From the NCBI GenBank assembly GCA_934589525.1, contig CAKTOB010000004.1, forward strand, positions 1 through 64,000: 64,000 bases of DNA. The letters are read 5' to 3'. Position 1 is the first letter of the stretch. Each line of letters begins with the position of its first letter. Below are positions 41,741-49,673 of this stretch, one piece after another. Origin of the DNA: an uncultured Oscillospiraceae bacterium (GTDB lineage Bacteria; Bacillota; Clostridia; Oscillospirales; Oscillospiraceae). The notes under the pieces were generated by a model, which made no database searches, was not told the DNA's origin, and was given only the letters and a program-made list of their open reading frames with translations. The position numbers and the translations under genes were made by a program.

Positions 41741-42421
41741 TTACTGGCTCAGCTCGTCCTTCTGCTCCACCAGGTTCACCCGCCGGACCCCGGAAATGCG
41801 CATCAGGGCCTCGGTGATGTCCATCTGGTTTTTCTTGGAGGCCTTTTCCAGCATCCCCTCGGGAATGGAGTAGACCAGCTCACAGCTTTCCTCCGTCATG
41901 TTCCGCATGGAAGCCTTGACTTTTCCGTCAAAGAAGTCGGAAACCGCCGCCTCGATCCGGGACAGGGCCTTGCTCTCCCCCTGGACCACCAGCATCTGCC
42001 GATAGGAGGAGAAGCCCTTCCCCGTCAGCTGCAAAAACACCAGCAGGAACACCGAGCCAATGGCGATCAGGGCATACTGGGACACGCCGCAGCCGATGCC
42101 CGCGGCAATGGCCCAGAAAATATAGGTGGCATCCCGCACGTCCTTCACCGCCGTCCGGAACCGGATGATGGACAGGGCACCCACCATGCCCAAAGACAAA
42201 GCCACATTGTTGCTGATGATGCTCATGATCATGGTGGTGATGATGGTAATGGAGCCGATGGCCACATTAAATCTCCGGCTGTAGGCGGTGCCGGTATAGG
42301 ACAGCTTGTAGGTGAACATGATGAAAAAGGCCATGACGAAGGACACGGTGTTATTCAGCAGTATCACCGCCAAGTCCAAAGACTGTGTGTTCGTCAGATT
42401 TTCCAGTATGTAGGCTCTCAT
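41741..42421 (-). CDS. DUF4956 membrane protein
   Basis: A 226-residue protein with three to four membrane segments in the first ~120 residues and a cytoplasmic C-terminal domain. YKLSYTGTAYSRRFNVAIGS and LGMVGALSIIRFRTAVKD are diagnostic for DUF4956. The start follows AGAGGAGGGCGAAAATT. Such proteins are linked by gene order to VTC-domain proteins, and both flank each other here. The molecular role is unknown. Confidence 0.88.
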   Translation of the reverse strand: MRAYILENLTNTQSLDLAVILLNNTVSFVMAFFIMFTYKLSYTGTAYSRRFNVAIGSITIITTMIMSIISNNVALSLGMVGALSIIRFRTAVKDVRDATYIFWAIAAGIGCGVSQYALIAIGSVFLLVFLQLTGKGFSSYRQMLVVQGESKALSRIEAAVSDFFDGKVKASMRNMTEESCELVYSIPEGMLEKASKKNQMDITEALMRISGVRRVNLVEQKDELSQ

Positions 42422-42437
42422 AATTTTCGCCCTCCTC

Positions 42438-43118
42438 TTATAAATTCAGCAGTCGTGCCTGGAAATATTTGCTGTTGCTGGTTTGCAGGCTGTCCGCCTC
42501 TCGCAGAACATCCACCAGCAGCTGGGGGATCAGCTCCGAGTATTTCACTTCCATCAGCACATATTCCGTGGTGGTGATGGGGAAGGTCCCCAGGGGTTCA
42601 AAGAGCCCCCAGGGGCACACGGAGCCCCGGATGTCCGTATCAAAGGTGATGCGCACATCCCCCGCAGGGTATAACAGGGCCTTGCGCCAATATTCCACAA
42701 TGGTTTTGGGCCGGTAATTCCCTTCCGTAAACCGGAAATAGACTTCCCGGGCCAGGTCGGAGTCCAGATTTAACAGGAACGACGCATCCCCCCGCTCCAT
42801 GGCCAGGGCCTGTTCCCGGGTCACGGTCAGGGAGCTTTTCAGGCTGTCGGCGCCCCATTTCCGCTTCCATTCCAGCTTGGCTTTTTCGGCATCCAGGGAG
42901 TAGACCCGCAGCCGCAGTTTGGATTTTTCCCAGACTCCCGCCAGATTGTCCGTCAGGTCCCGGTCGTACAGGGAGTCAAAATATTGGGAGCGGATAAAAT
43001 ACCGGCCCTCCACCCCGTTCTGGTCCAGGGCCATGACCCCGGAGAGCTGCCGTTCCAGCTCCATGGCATTTTTTCGGGGCAGAATGTACTTTTTTTCCTT
43101 CCGCAATACCTGGATCAT
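42438..43118 (-). CDS. VTC domain protein, polyphosphate polymerase-like
   Basis: A 226-residue tunnel-fold protein. RKEKKYILPRKNA near the N-terminus, YFIRSQYFDSLYDRDLTDNL, KLRLRVYS and LEWKRKWGADSLKSSL supply the basic residues and YVLMEVKYS the acidic metal site of VTC domains, which polymerise phosphate from ATP in yeast. The start at 43118 follows GGCGGGGAGAACGCC, and the frame open upstream of it is the shadow of the overlapping gene. Its first four bases overlap the end of the upstream membrane protein gene. It could make polyphosphate or bind phosphate polymers at the membrane. Confidence 0.88.
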   Translation of the reverse strand: MIQVLRKEKKYILPRKNAMELERQLSGVMALDQNGVEGRYFIRSQYFDSLYDRDLTDNLAGVWEKSKLRLRVYSLDAEKAKLEWKRKWGADSLKSSLTVTREQALAMERGDASFLLNLDSDLAREVYFRFTEGNYRPKTIVEYWRKALLYPAGDVRITFDTDIRGSVCPWGLFEPLGTFPITTTEYVLMEVKYSELIPQLLVDVLREADSLQTSNSKYFQARLLNL

Positions 43119-43738
43119 GGCGTTCTCCCCGCCTTTCTTTTGTCCAGCCGGTCCTGGAACCGGTCCGGGATGCATTTTGTAAAGAGCTTCTGCGTTCTCC
43201 CGAAGAGGGCATATTGGGCTCCCATGCCTACAGGAATCAATGCCCAGCACAGCCACCCGGGAAGAAGTCCGGTGCCCCCGAGCAGGAGCCCGCCCAACAC
43301 GGTGCTGCCGGTCAGAACCCCCGCCAGGGGAAAGAACCAGGCCGCCGCCCCGAAAAGCAGCCCCAGAAGGCCGCTTCCCCACCAGGGAAGACCCAGGGTG
43401 TACAGGGGCACCGCCGTTACAAAGCTGCACAGCAGGGCGGCATCCAGGGTTTTAAAGCTGAAAAACATGGCGGAAACCAGCAGGCCGATGAGCACAAAGG
43501 CGGTGACGGTTTGCTGCCAACCGGCCCTTCCCCGGAGCCACAGGGTCATGGCGGCTGCCACCCCCAGAAACACCCCGAAGCTTACAAGCCCCCGGTACAG
43601 CCGGATGCCAAGCAGCAGGAAGGCAACCCCCAGCACCAGATACAGCCGAGCGTCTCCCAGGATCTCCAGGGAGAGTTTCCCGGTCAGCCCTGTCAATTCT
43701 ACGAATGCTGCAAGTGTGTTTTGAATCCATTGCACCAT
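43115..43738 (-). CDS. Polytopic membrane protein of unknown function (DUF4203-like)
   Basis: A 207-residue protein with seven or so hydrophobic segments. The alternation of short glycine-rich helices (LYLVLGVAFLLLGIRLYRGL; GLLGLLFGAAAWFFPLAGVL) resembles DUF4203/TMEM198-like proteins. The last ~30 residues are basic and cytoplasmic. It overlaps the VTC gene and lies three bases after the DHHW gene, so it belongs to the operon. Its function is not known. Confidence 0.75.
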   Translation of the reverse strand: MVQWIQNTLAAFVELTGLTGKLSLEILGDARLYLVLGVAFLLLGIRLYRGLVSFGVFLGVAAAMTLWLRGRAGWQQTVTAFVLIGLLVSAMFFSFKTLDAALLCSFVTAVPLYTLGLPWWGSGLLGLLFGAAAWFFPLAGVLTGSTVLGGLLLGGTGLLPGWLCWALIPVGMGAQYALFGRTQKLFTKCIPDRFQDRLDKRKAGRTP

Positions 43739-43741
43739 GAC

Positions 43742-44830
43742 CTATCTCTCCCCTCTGACAAACGGGTTCAGGGCCCGCATATAGGATTTGTCCCCCATCC
43801 GGTTTTCGGTGGCGGCGTAAATCACCGTGTCCGCTCCGATTTTCTCCAGGATGCCGGGCAGGTCCTGGGAAAACGCCCGGTCCTTCTGGACGTTTACCAC
43901 ATAGACCCATTCATAGGTTTCGCTTAAAAACGGCGCCAACAGCTGCCCCGCCGAGTCCGTCACCAGGACGATGCCCCCCTGGCCCCGGCCCTTTACCAGG
44001 CTGTGCAGATAGTCGCTTTCCGCCACGATGCCGCTGGGGCCGGTGCTGTTCAAGCGAACGGTCCGGCGGGCAACGGTCTGTGTGGTTCCGTCCTCCGCCG
44101 CCAGGGTGACCTTTTCCCGATTGGGGCTTCTGCCGTTGAGATAAATCACATAGGGGTCGGAGGGAATATTCCGCAGCTGCGCCAGCAGAGCCTCCGAGGT
44201 GCAGGCGGCGCGCTGGGAGGAAAGAATGCTGCCGTGGAAGTCCCCGAAAACGTACTCCCGGTAGCCAAGCAAATTGTCTGGCTTTTTGCCCAGCTCTTCC
44301 AGAATGGCCTGGTAGCCGTAAAAGGCCCCCTCCATGGTCCAGCTGATCTCCGTCCGGAAAAACAGATCCCGGCCGCCGTTTTCTTCCAGCTGGGGCAGCA
44401 CGTTGATGACGTTCCCCGACTCCTGAAGGCTTTCTACAAAGCCTTCAAACTGTTCGGTCTGTTCCTCATACTCCGGCTCCAACACCGCCCGGCCGGGGAT
44501 GGGCAGCAGATATACGTTTTTGACCCCGGGGCAGGCGTTCTGCAAGGCCTTCGCTGCCTGCAAGGCATAGCCGGCTTGCTGGTCAGAAATGCTGAGGAGC
44601 CGGAAGATCCGGTCCGTATAGGCCACCACCGTCTCCGTTTCCAGGATCTTCCGGTTGGAAAGGCTCTGACCCTTCAATAGGCCGTTTTGTCCGTACCGGT
44701 CCCACAGCTCCGGCACATAGACCTTTTGGGCCTCCTGCACCCCGGTGGGGACGGCCTGGAGAAACAGGCACAGCACCAGCAGCGGCAGCAGCAGGAACAG
44801 CGCAATTAAATAGGGTACTTTCCGTTTCAT
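43742..44830 (-). CDS. DHHW/AlgX-like secreted protein
   Basis: A 362-residue protein with an N-terminal membrane anchor (residues 6-26) and an extracellular part. The order ...LSNRKILETETVVAYTDRIF, VKNVYLLPIPGRAVLEPEYE, then TEISWTMEGAFYGYQAILEEL and VLVTDSAGQLLAPFLSETYE fits the DHHW family, a SGNH-type relative of alginate acetylation proteins. The expected D-H-x-W is W-T-M-E here, so the catalytic His is not obvious. The start at 44830 follows GAGAGGAGGAAAAAGCGCC. It may modify or handle the polymer outside the cell. Confidence 0.75.
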   Translation of the reverse strand: MKRKVPYLIALFLLLPLLVLCLFLQAVPTGVQEAQKVYVPELWDRYGQNGLLKGQSLSNRKILETETVVAYTDRIFRLLSISDQQAGYALQAAKALQNACPGVKNVYLLPIPGRAVLEPEYEEQTEQFEGFVESLQESGNVINVLPQLEENGGRDLFFRTEISWTMEGAFYGYQAILEELGKKPDNLLGYREYVFGDFHGSILSSQRAACTSEALLAQLRNIPSDPYVIYLNGRSPNREKVTLAAEDGTTQTVARRTVRLNSTGPSGIVAESDYLHSLVKGRGQGGIVLVTDSAGQLLAPFLSETYEWVYVVNVQKDRAFSQDLPGILEKIGADTVIYAATENRMGDKSYMRALNPFVRGER

Positions 44831-45852
44831 GGCGCTTTTTCCTCCTCTCCCGTAAGCTTTCCGCCGGTACCGGCGCTGACGTAGCCGTAGACCCGGTTCT
44901 CTCCGGCGCATTCCATGTTAAGTCTGGCAATCAGGGAGGAAATCTCCCCGGGTATGCCCACACCGGCCCCCTTCCCCAGGCGCACGCTGCCCTGGGAGAA
45001 GATGCTGCCGTAGACCCAGGCCCCTTCCTCCAGCAGCACATCGGCACCGGCAAAGATGTTGCCGTAGACCACGGCGTTTTTCATGACCCGCACGCCCCAG
45101 TCGCTGCTGATGTCCCCCTCCACTGTCAGGCCCTCCAGAATTCGCAGGTTGTGGCGGGTGATGAGGTTGGCCTGCAGGTGGCCCTGTTCATCGGTCTGAT
45201 GCTCGGAAACGCTGCGCAGGTCGTGGAGCATTTCCATATGCCGCTTGGAGGGAAGCGCCCTTGGCACCGCCGGGGCCGGGGCCTCCGGGGAGAGGGCCAG
45301 CCGTATCTCCGGAGCGTAGAGCCGCTGAAACCGGGTCCGGGGCCGGAGGGTCAGGACCTTTCCCGCCGAGGCGCTGAGGCCCAAATCACAGTCCGGGGCC
45401 ACGGTCAGGTTTTCCTCTCCGTCTGCCCACCGCAGGCACCGGCAGCCCGGGGCCAGGGTGACATTTTTCTCTCCGCAAAGGGCCCGGAACCGGGTGTTTT
45501 CCGGTAAGGCGGCATCCTCGGCGGCGTAAATCTCTTTTTCAAAGATGTAGGATTCCTGGGGGGCAAAGGCCCCTTCCAGTGCCAGCACCGGCTCTTTGAC
45601 GGTGGGCTCCTCCGGGTTTAAGTCCCCGGGGAACAGGCAGTGCTCCTGCCGGGAGAGCTTTAGCATCCGGTCTTCCCCCACCGGCAGGGCCGCCCGGACT
45701 TTTTTCCGGAAGCTGTTTCCAAAATACCGGGGGTCCCGGACGTAGTCCTGCTGAATGTGCAGAACCTTCGAGGGCCTGAACTTACAGTACAGCGCCGCCA
45801 GCACCAGAGGCAGGCTGAAGAGCAATACAAAGGAGAAAACCAGCCATTTCAT
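44827..45852 (-). CDS. Membrane-anchored bactofilin-like (polymer-forming) protein
   Basis: A 341-residue protein. One N-terminal anchor (residues 3-22) is followed by an irregular region and, from about residue 245, a repeated turn pattern: LRILEGLTVEGDISSDWGVR, VVYGNIFAGADVLLEE, VYGSIFSQGSVRLGKG, as in right-handed beta-helical bactofilins. An earlier set (VTLAPGCRCLRWAD; LTVAPDCDLGLSAS) hints at a second helix. The start follows AAGGAGGGAGTCAA and overlaps the glycosyltransferase stop by four bases. It may organise the synthase complex at the membrane; function inferred. Confidence 0.72.
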   Translation of the reverse strand: MKWLVFSFVLLFSLPLVLAALYCKFRPSKVLHIQQDYVRDPRYFGNSFRKKVRAALPVGEDRMLKLSRQEHCLFPGDLNPEEPTVKEPVLALEGAFAPQESYIFEKEIYAAEDAALPENTRFRALCGEKNVTLAPGCRCLRWADGEENLTVAPDCDLGLSASAGKVLTLRPRTRFQRLYAPEIRLALSPEAPAPAVPRALPSKRHMEMLHDLRSVSEHQTDEQGHLQANLITRHNLRILEGLTVEGDISSDWGVRVMKNAVVYGNIFAGADVLLEEGAWVYGSIFSQGSVRLGKGAGVGIPGEISSLIARLNMECAGENRVYGYVSAGTGGKLTGEEEKAP

Positions 45853-47114
45853 TTGACTCCCTCCTTGCTCTGGGCAAACCGCACGGTTTTGTCCCACATG
45901 GCCGCCCGGCCCGTCAGGATGTCGGCAACGGCATCCACAAAGCCCAGGGAGATGTGCCACATGTAAAAGAAGAAATTAAACATCAGAAGAGGCAGCAGCA
46001 GGGCCTCCTTGGGGGTGCCGTCCAGAACCATGGAGGTGCCCACCTCAAAGAAGGGGGCGAAGTTTCCGAAGGAATCGTAGACCCCCAGGAAGAGGATGAC
46101 CCACCAGCCGCTCATAATGTTCATTTCCCCCAGAAAGTAGAGGGCCATGGATACCAGCCACCCCACCAGGGTGAACATGGGCACGGCATAGACAAAGAGG
46201 AGAAACACTCCGTCGATTTTCTGCATCAGGGTCATGTAAGGGGTCCGCAGGGTGGGAATCAGGTAGTGAAACAGCACCTGATTGTGGCCCCGGGACCAGC
46301 GGCGGATCTGCCGCCCCCGGATGTTCCAGGTCTCCGGGGATTCCTCGTAGCACTCGGCGGAGTTGGCGTAGAGCACCTTCCAGCCGTTGGTAAACAGCCG
46401 GTAGGTCAGCTCCGTGTCCTCGGCCAGAATGTTTTCCCGGAAGCCGCCGGTCTCCAGCAGATAGTCCTTCCGGAAGCCGCCCACGGTGCCGCCGTACTGG
46501 GGCACCGCCCCCAGGTTATACCGGGCCTGCTGGTCCACCTGGTAGCCCCCGGAGCGCTCCAGGGTGATGAGGCGGGTCAGCATGTTTTTGTTGGTGTTGT
46601 AGGGAATGACCCGGCCCATGACCGCCCCCACATGGGGGTCCTCAAAGCCCAGGCTGATCTGCTTTAAAAGGTTCCGGGCGGGCCGGTAGTCCGCGTCGAA
46701 GACCACGATGATCTCCCCCCGGGCCAGCTTCATGGCGTCGTTGAGCCCCGAGGGCTTTCCCCGGCGGCCGGTGTAGCGGTGGAGGGGCCGGATAAAATCG
46801 TATTTGGCCCGGTATTCCTCCAGCATGTCCCCGGTGCGGTCGGTGGAGTGGTCGTTGATGGGGATGATCTCCATGAGATCCCGGTCATAGTCACATTCCA
46901 GCAAAGCATCCAGGGCGTTTCGCAGCACCAGCTCCTCATTGTGCATGGGGATCAGCACCGAGATGGTCTTCATCCGGCTGGTGACGATGTCGCCGTAGTA
47001 CAGCCGCTGTTTGCCCAAAAGCCTGATCACCGTAAAGGTGAAATGCCGCAGGGTATACAGCAGCATTACGGCGATGATGAAATACATATACCCCTTTAAA
47101 ATTCCTACGACCAT
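45849..47114 (-). CDS. Processive family 2 glycosyltransferase (BcsA/HAS-like)
   Basis: A 421-residue membrane glycosyltransferase. An N-terminal helix (about 6-24) precedes a GT-A domain with SVLIPMHNEE, the DxD in VVFDADYRPA, LAEDTELTYRL and the QxxRW motif RQIRRW, all needed for processive beta-polymer synthesis. Three to four C-terminal helices follow. Start: AGGAGG is one base from an ATG at 47120 but seven from the ATG at 47114, which I take. It is the catalytic heart of the operon, making an unidentified polysaccharide and possibly passing it through the membrane. Confidence 0.92.
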   Translation of the reverse strand: MVVGILKGYMYFIIAVMLLYTLRHFTFTVIRLLGKQRLYYGDIVTSRMKTISVLIPMHNEELVLRNALDALLECDYDRDLMEIIPINDHSTDRTGDMLEEYRAKYDFIRPLHRYTGRRGKPSGLNDAMKLARGEIIVVFDADYRPARNLLKQISLGFEDPHVGAVMGRVIPYNTNKNMLTRLITLERSGGYQVDQQARYNLGAVPQYGGTVGGFRKDYLLETGGFRENILAEDTELTYRLFTNGWKVLYANSAECYEESPETWNIRGRQIRRWSRGHNQVLFHYLIPTLRTPYMTLMQKIDGVFLLFVYAVPMFTLVGWLVSMALYFLGEMNIMSGWWVILFLGVYDSFGNFAPFFEVGTSMVLDGTPKEALLLPLLMFNFFFYMWHISLGFVDAVADILTGRAAMWDKTVRFAQSKEGVK

Positions 47115-47881
47115 TCCCATTCCTCCTTTCCCTTGGCAGAGTCATAGAGGTTGACCATGCGGTTGATAAAGAGTCCGTAGAGCATGACTAAGTACAAAAA
47201 GTCGAACATGGGCCCGAAGGTGAAGTACATGACGGTCATGTAGAGCATGGAGTACCGGCTGAGCAGGTATAAAAACAGGGTGTAGCGCACCAGGCCGAAG
47301 ACCCAGCTGTAGGCAAGAACTCCGGCGATGGTCCCCAGCTTGAAGCCCAGGCCCCGGTCCCCTAAAATGGAAGTGACTCCGGCGGTCATTACCAGAAACA
47401 CCACCCAGATGCCCACCTCCTGAATCATGTACAGCTGGGAAAAGTCCTCTAGGTCATAGGGAAACAGGTCTCCGGCAAAGAGAAACCAGAGGCTGGACAC
47501 CAGGTGAATACCGGCGTTGATGGTCAGGTAAATGCTCACCGGCCGATTCCTGGTGGGAAGGGTCAGGCACAGGACCATGATGGCCAGGCTCAACAGGCCA
47601 TTATAGATACACAACTGGGCCGTAGGGGTCCCGGCGGTGCCTTTGAGATAATAAATCTTGTCAAACAGCCGGTTGGGCCAGGCCTTCTTATACATGACCA
47701 GGCCTTGAGACTGCAATATCTTGGAAGCTATATTGCAAAATGCCCCGGTGATCTCCGGCATGAAGAAAATCAGAAGAAAAAGACCCGGAATTACCACCGA
47801 CAGAAACAAAATAAGACTCCGCTTGGGGGTTACGCGCAGTTTCCGATAGGTTCTGGAATAGTAGATTTTATTTTTCGTCAC
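47105..47881 (-). CDS. Polytopic membrane protein heading the polysaccharide operon
   Basis: About 258 residues with seven hydrophobic segments and a basic N-terminus (KNKIYYSRTYRKLRVTPKRS). I recognise no family. The ribosome site AGGAGG is one base from an ATG (47887) and seven from a GTG at 47881, which I choose; the difference is two residues. It overlaps the glycosyltransferase gene by ten bases and is first in the operon, so it is probably a partner of the synthase. Confidence 0.78.
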   Translation of the reverse strand: MTKNKIYYSRTYRKLRVTPKRSLILFLSVVIPGLFLLIFFMPEITGAFCNIASKILQSQGLVMYKKAWPNRLFDKIYYLKGTAGTPTAQLCIYNGLLSLAIMVLCLTLPTRNRPVSIYLTINAGIHLVSSLWFLFAGDLFPYDLEDFSQLYMIQEVGIWVVFLVMTAGVTSILGDRGLGFKLGTIAGVLAYSWVFGLVRYTLFLYLLSRYSMLYMTVMYFTFGPMFDFLYLVMLYGLFINRMVNLYDSAKGKEEWEWS

Positions 47882-47994
47882 AGCCATTCCTCCTTTCGTC
47901 CCCGCCATAAAGCGTATGCATATGCAGCCGCGCCAATGCCGGGCCCGCCGTCCATTCGGCGGCTTGTGTATAAATCAACTATATGTTTGGTTCT

Positions 47995-48023
47995 ATAGTA
48001 CCATACCCTCCGGGATTTATCAA
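47995..48023 (-). promoter_or_regulatory. Promoter of the polysaccharide operon
   Basis: TTGATA at 48023-48018, a 17-bp spacer and TACTAT at 48000-47995. A ~100-bp leader precedes the first gene. Confidence 0.6.
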
Positions 48024-48307
48024 TGCCGCTCTTGGAAGTTTATGCAATATGTCAAAACGCCACTTGCGAATTTCCTCAACCGGACCGCCTTTTTGGACCC
48101 GACAGGCCCATTTCCAAAAAACGTACTGATAGAAATCTCATAATGGGGAATTCCGGCCGCCGGGACACCTTTGGCAAAATGCACAAAATTCTGACCCTTC
48201 GGCCCCTTGGTTTCCATATCCCCCCGGGGGGCTTTTAAAAAAGAAAAAGATGTGCTATGATGAAAAAAACGCCCCGGCGGCCCCGGGGACCGGAAGGAGC
48301 TTCCCCC
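48024..48307. other. Intergenic gap before the methyltransferase gene
   Basis: The only recognisable site is a weak plus-strand promoter (TTTTAA at 48233, a 17-bp spacer, TATGAT at 48256). A CCCCCCGGGGGG palindrome lies just before it, near 48220. Confidence 0.45.
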
Positions 48308-49213
48308 ATGGATAAAAACGAGATGATCGCCTATTTTGACCGCTGTGCCCCCCGCTGGGACCGGGAAAACCGGGCTGACCCCGCTGTCGTAGAGGCCATT
48401 CTGGACAACGCCCAGGTGGGCGAGGGCCAGGATGTGCTGGACGTGGCCTGCGGCACCGGGGTGCTCTTCCCCTATTACTTAGAAAGAAAGGTCAGCAGCC
48501 TTACCGCCATTGATCTTTCCCCCGCCATGGTAAACATCGCCGGGGAAAAGGCGGCGGAGGCCCCCAATGTCACCCTGGTCTGCGGCGACGCGGAAGCCTG
48601 GAAGCCGGACAAAAAGTTCGACTGCATTGTGGTCTACAACGCTTTTCCCCACTTTCCCTATCCCAAGCGGCTGCTGAAAAATCTGGCGGGGCTTTTAAAA
48701 GAAGGGGGCCGCCTGACCGTGGCCCATGGGGCAAGCCGGGAGACCATCAACGCCATGCACGAAGAGCAGGCCGCCGCCGTCTCCCAGGAGCTGATGGAGG
48801 CCCAGAAGCTCATGCGGCTGTTTGATGCCCACTACGATGTGGAGGTCATGATCTCCAATGACCGGATGTACCAGGTGGTGGGCCGGAAGCGGGACTTGCT
48901 GGCCCACGAGCACTGCGGCGTCCCCCACACCCACGGCGGCCTGACCCACAGCCACACCCACGGGGAGCTTCCCCACACCCACACCCCCGAGGCCGGGGCC
49001 ACCCCCCTGGTAGAGCTGCTGACCCTGATGAAATACCTGGTCAGCCACAACGACGCCCACGCCCAGGAGGTGGCAGACCTGGCCGGAGAACTCCTCACCG
49101 CCGGCAAAAACGTGGCCTACGATGAGATCATGGACGCTGTGGCGGACTTTGACACCGTCAATGCCAAACTGGCCGCCATCTTAAACCAGCTGTCTACCGA
49201 CGACGACCTGTAA
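48308..49213 (+). CDS. SAM-dependent methyltransferase with histidine-rich segment
   Basis: A 301-residue protein. A class I methyltransferase domain (about 1-190) has motif I VLDVACGTG at 43-51, AIDLSPAMV and FDCIVVYNAFPHFP. Then residues 200-225 contain nine His and one Cys in HTH/HSH-type spacing, a likely metal-binding stretch. A helical C-terminal domain (232-295) follows. The ATG at 48308 has GGAAGGAGCTTCCCCC ahead; upstream in-frame ATGs do not. It is monocistronic. The substrate is unknown; a role tied to a metal or metallocofactor is inferred from the His cluster. Confidence 0.87.
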   Translation: MDKNEMIAYFDRCAPRWDRENRADPAVVEAILDNAQVGEGQDVLDVACGTGVLFPYYLERKVSSLTAIDLSPAMVNIAGEKAAEAPNVTLVCGDAEAWKPDKKFDCIVVYNAFPHFPYPKRLLKNLAGLLKEGGRLTVAHGASRETINAMHEEQAAAVSQELMEAQKLMRLFDAHYDVEVMISNDRMYQVVGRKRDLLAHEHCGVPHTHGGLTHSHTHGELPHTHTPEAGATPLVELLTLMKYLVSHNDAHAQEVADLAGELLTAGKNVAYDEIMDAVADFDTVNAKLAAILNQLSTDDDL

Positions 49214-49673
49214 ATTCACAATTGACAATGGACAATTGACAATTGGTTTAAGTTGACAGTTGACAGTTATCGGGGCTACCAGCCGCCCGCCACGTTGCAA
49301 ATACAACCTGTGCGGTCGAGTGGTATCACGCAATGTAGCGGCGGCAACCTGCCGCTATATACGTTGTACATTTGAATTTGTAACAACCAATAAAAAACGT
49401 CTGTCATTCCGACCGAGCAGAGCGAGCGGAGGAATCCACTCAAGTTGCAAAAATCACCTGCGTAAGGTAAAATTTGCTGCTTGAGTAGATCCCTCCGCTC
49501 GTTTCACTAAGGCCTGAATGACATGTCGATAGGTGATACCATACAACCACGTGGGTTGTATTCGTTACGTTGCTTGGTGATGAATCATCGCCGCTACATT
49601 GCGTGATTCTATTCAACCGCACAGGTTGTATTCGCTCCGTGGCGGGCGGCAGGTGGCCAATATGTCCGCCCCC
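49214..49673. repeat. Gene-free repeat cluster at the edge of the defence island
   Basis: TTGACAA arrays (49213-49243 and TTGACAG at 49253-49270), motif copies around GTGCGGTCGAGTGGTATCAC (49308), a GTAGCGGCGGCAACCTGCCG motif (49336), palindromic element copy 5 (49402-49526) and GATGAATCATCGCCGC (49577-49592). I see no gene. Confidence 0.8.
49402..49526 (+). repeat. Palindromic intergenic element, copy 5
   Basis: Begins TGTCATTCCGACCGAGC, ends AAGGCCTGAATGACATG; same orientation and AAAAAACGTC flank as copy 1. Confidence 0.85.

Noticed and set aside
43119..43430. N-terminal extension of the VTC gene
   Set aside because: The extension lies wholly within the upstream membrane-protein gene and has no VTC features; the site GGCGGGGAGAACGCC marks the start at 43118.
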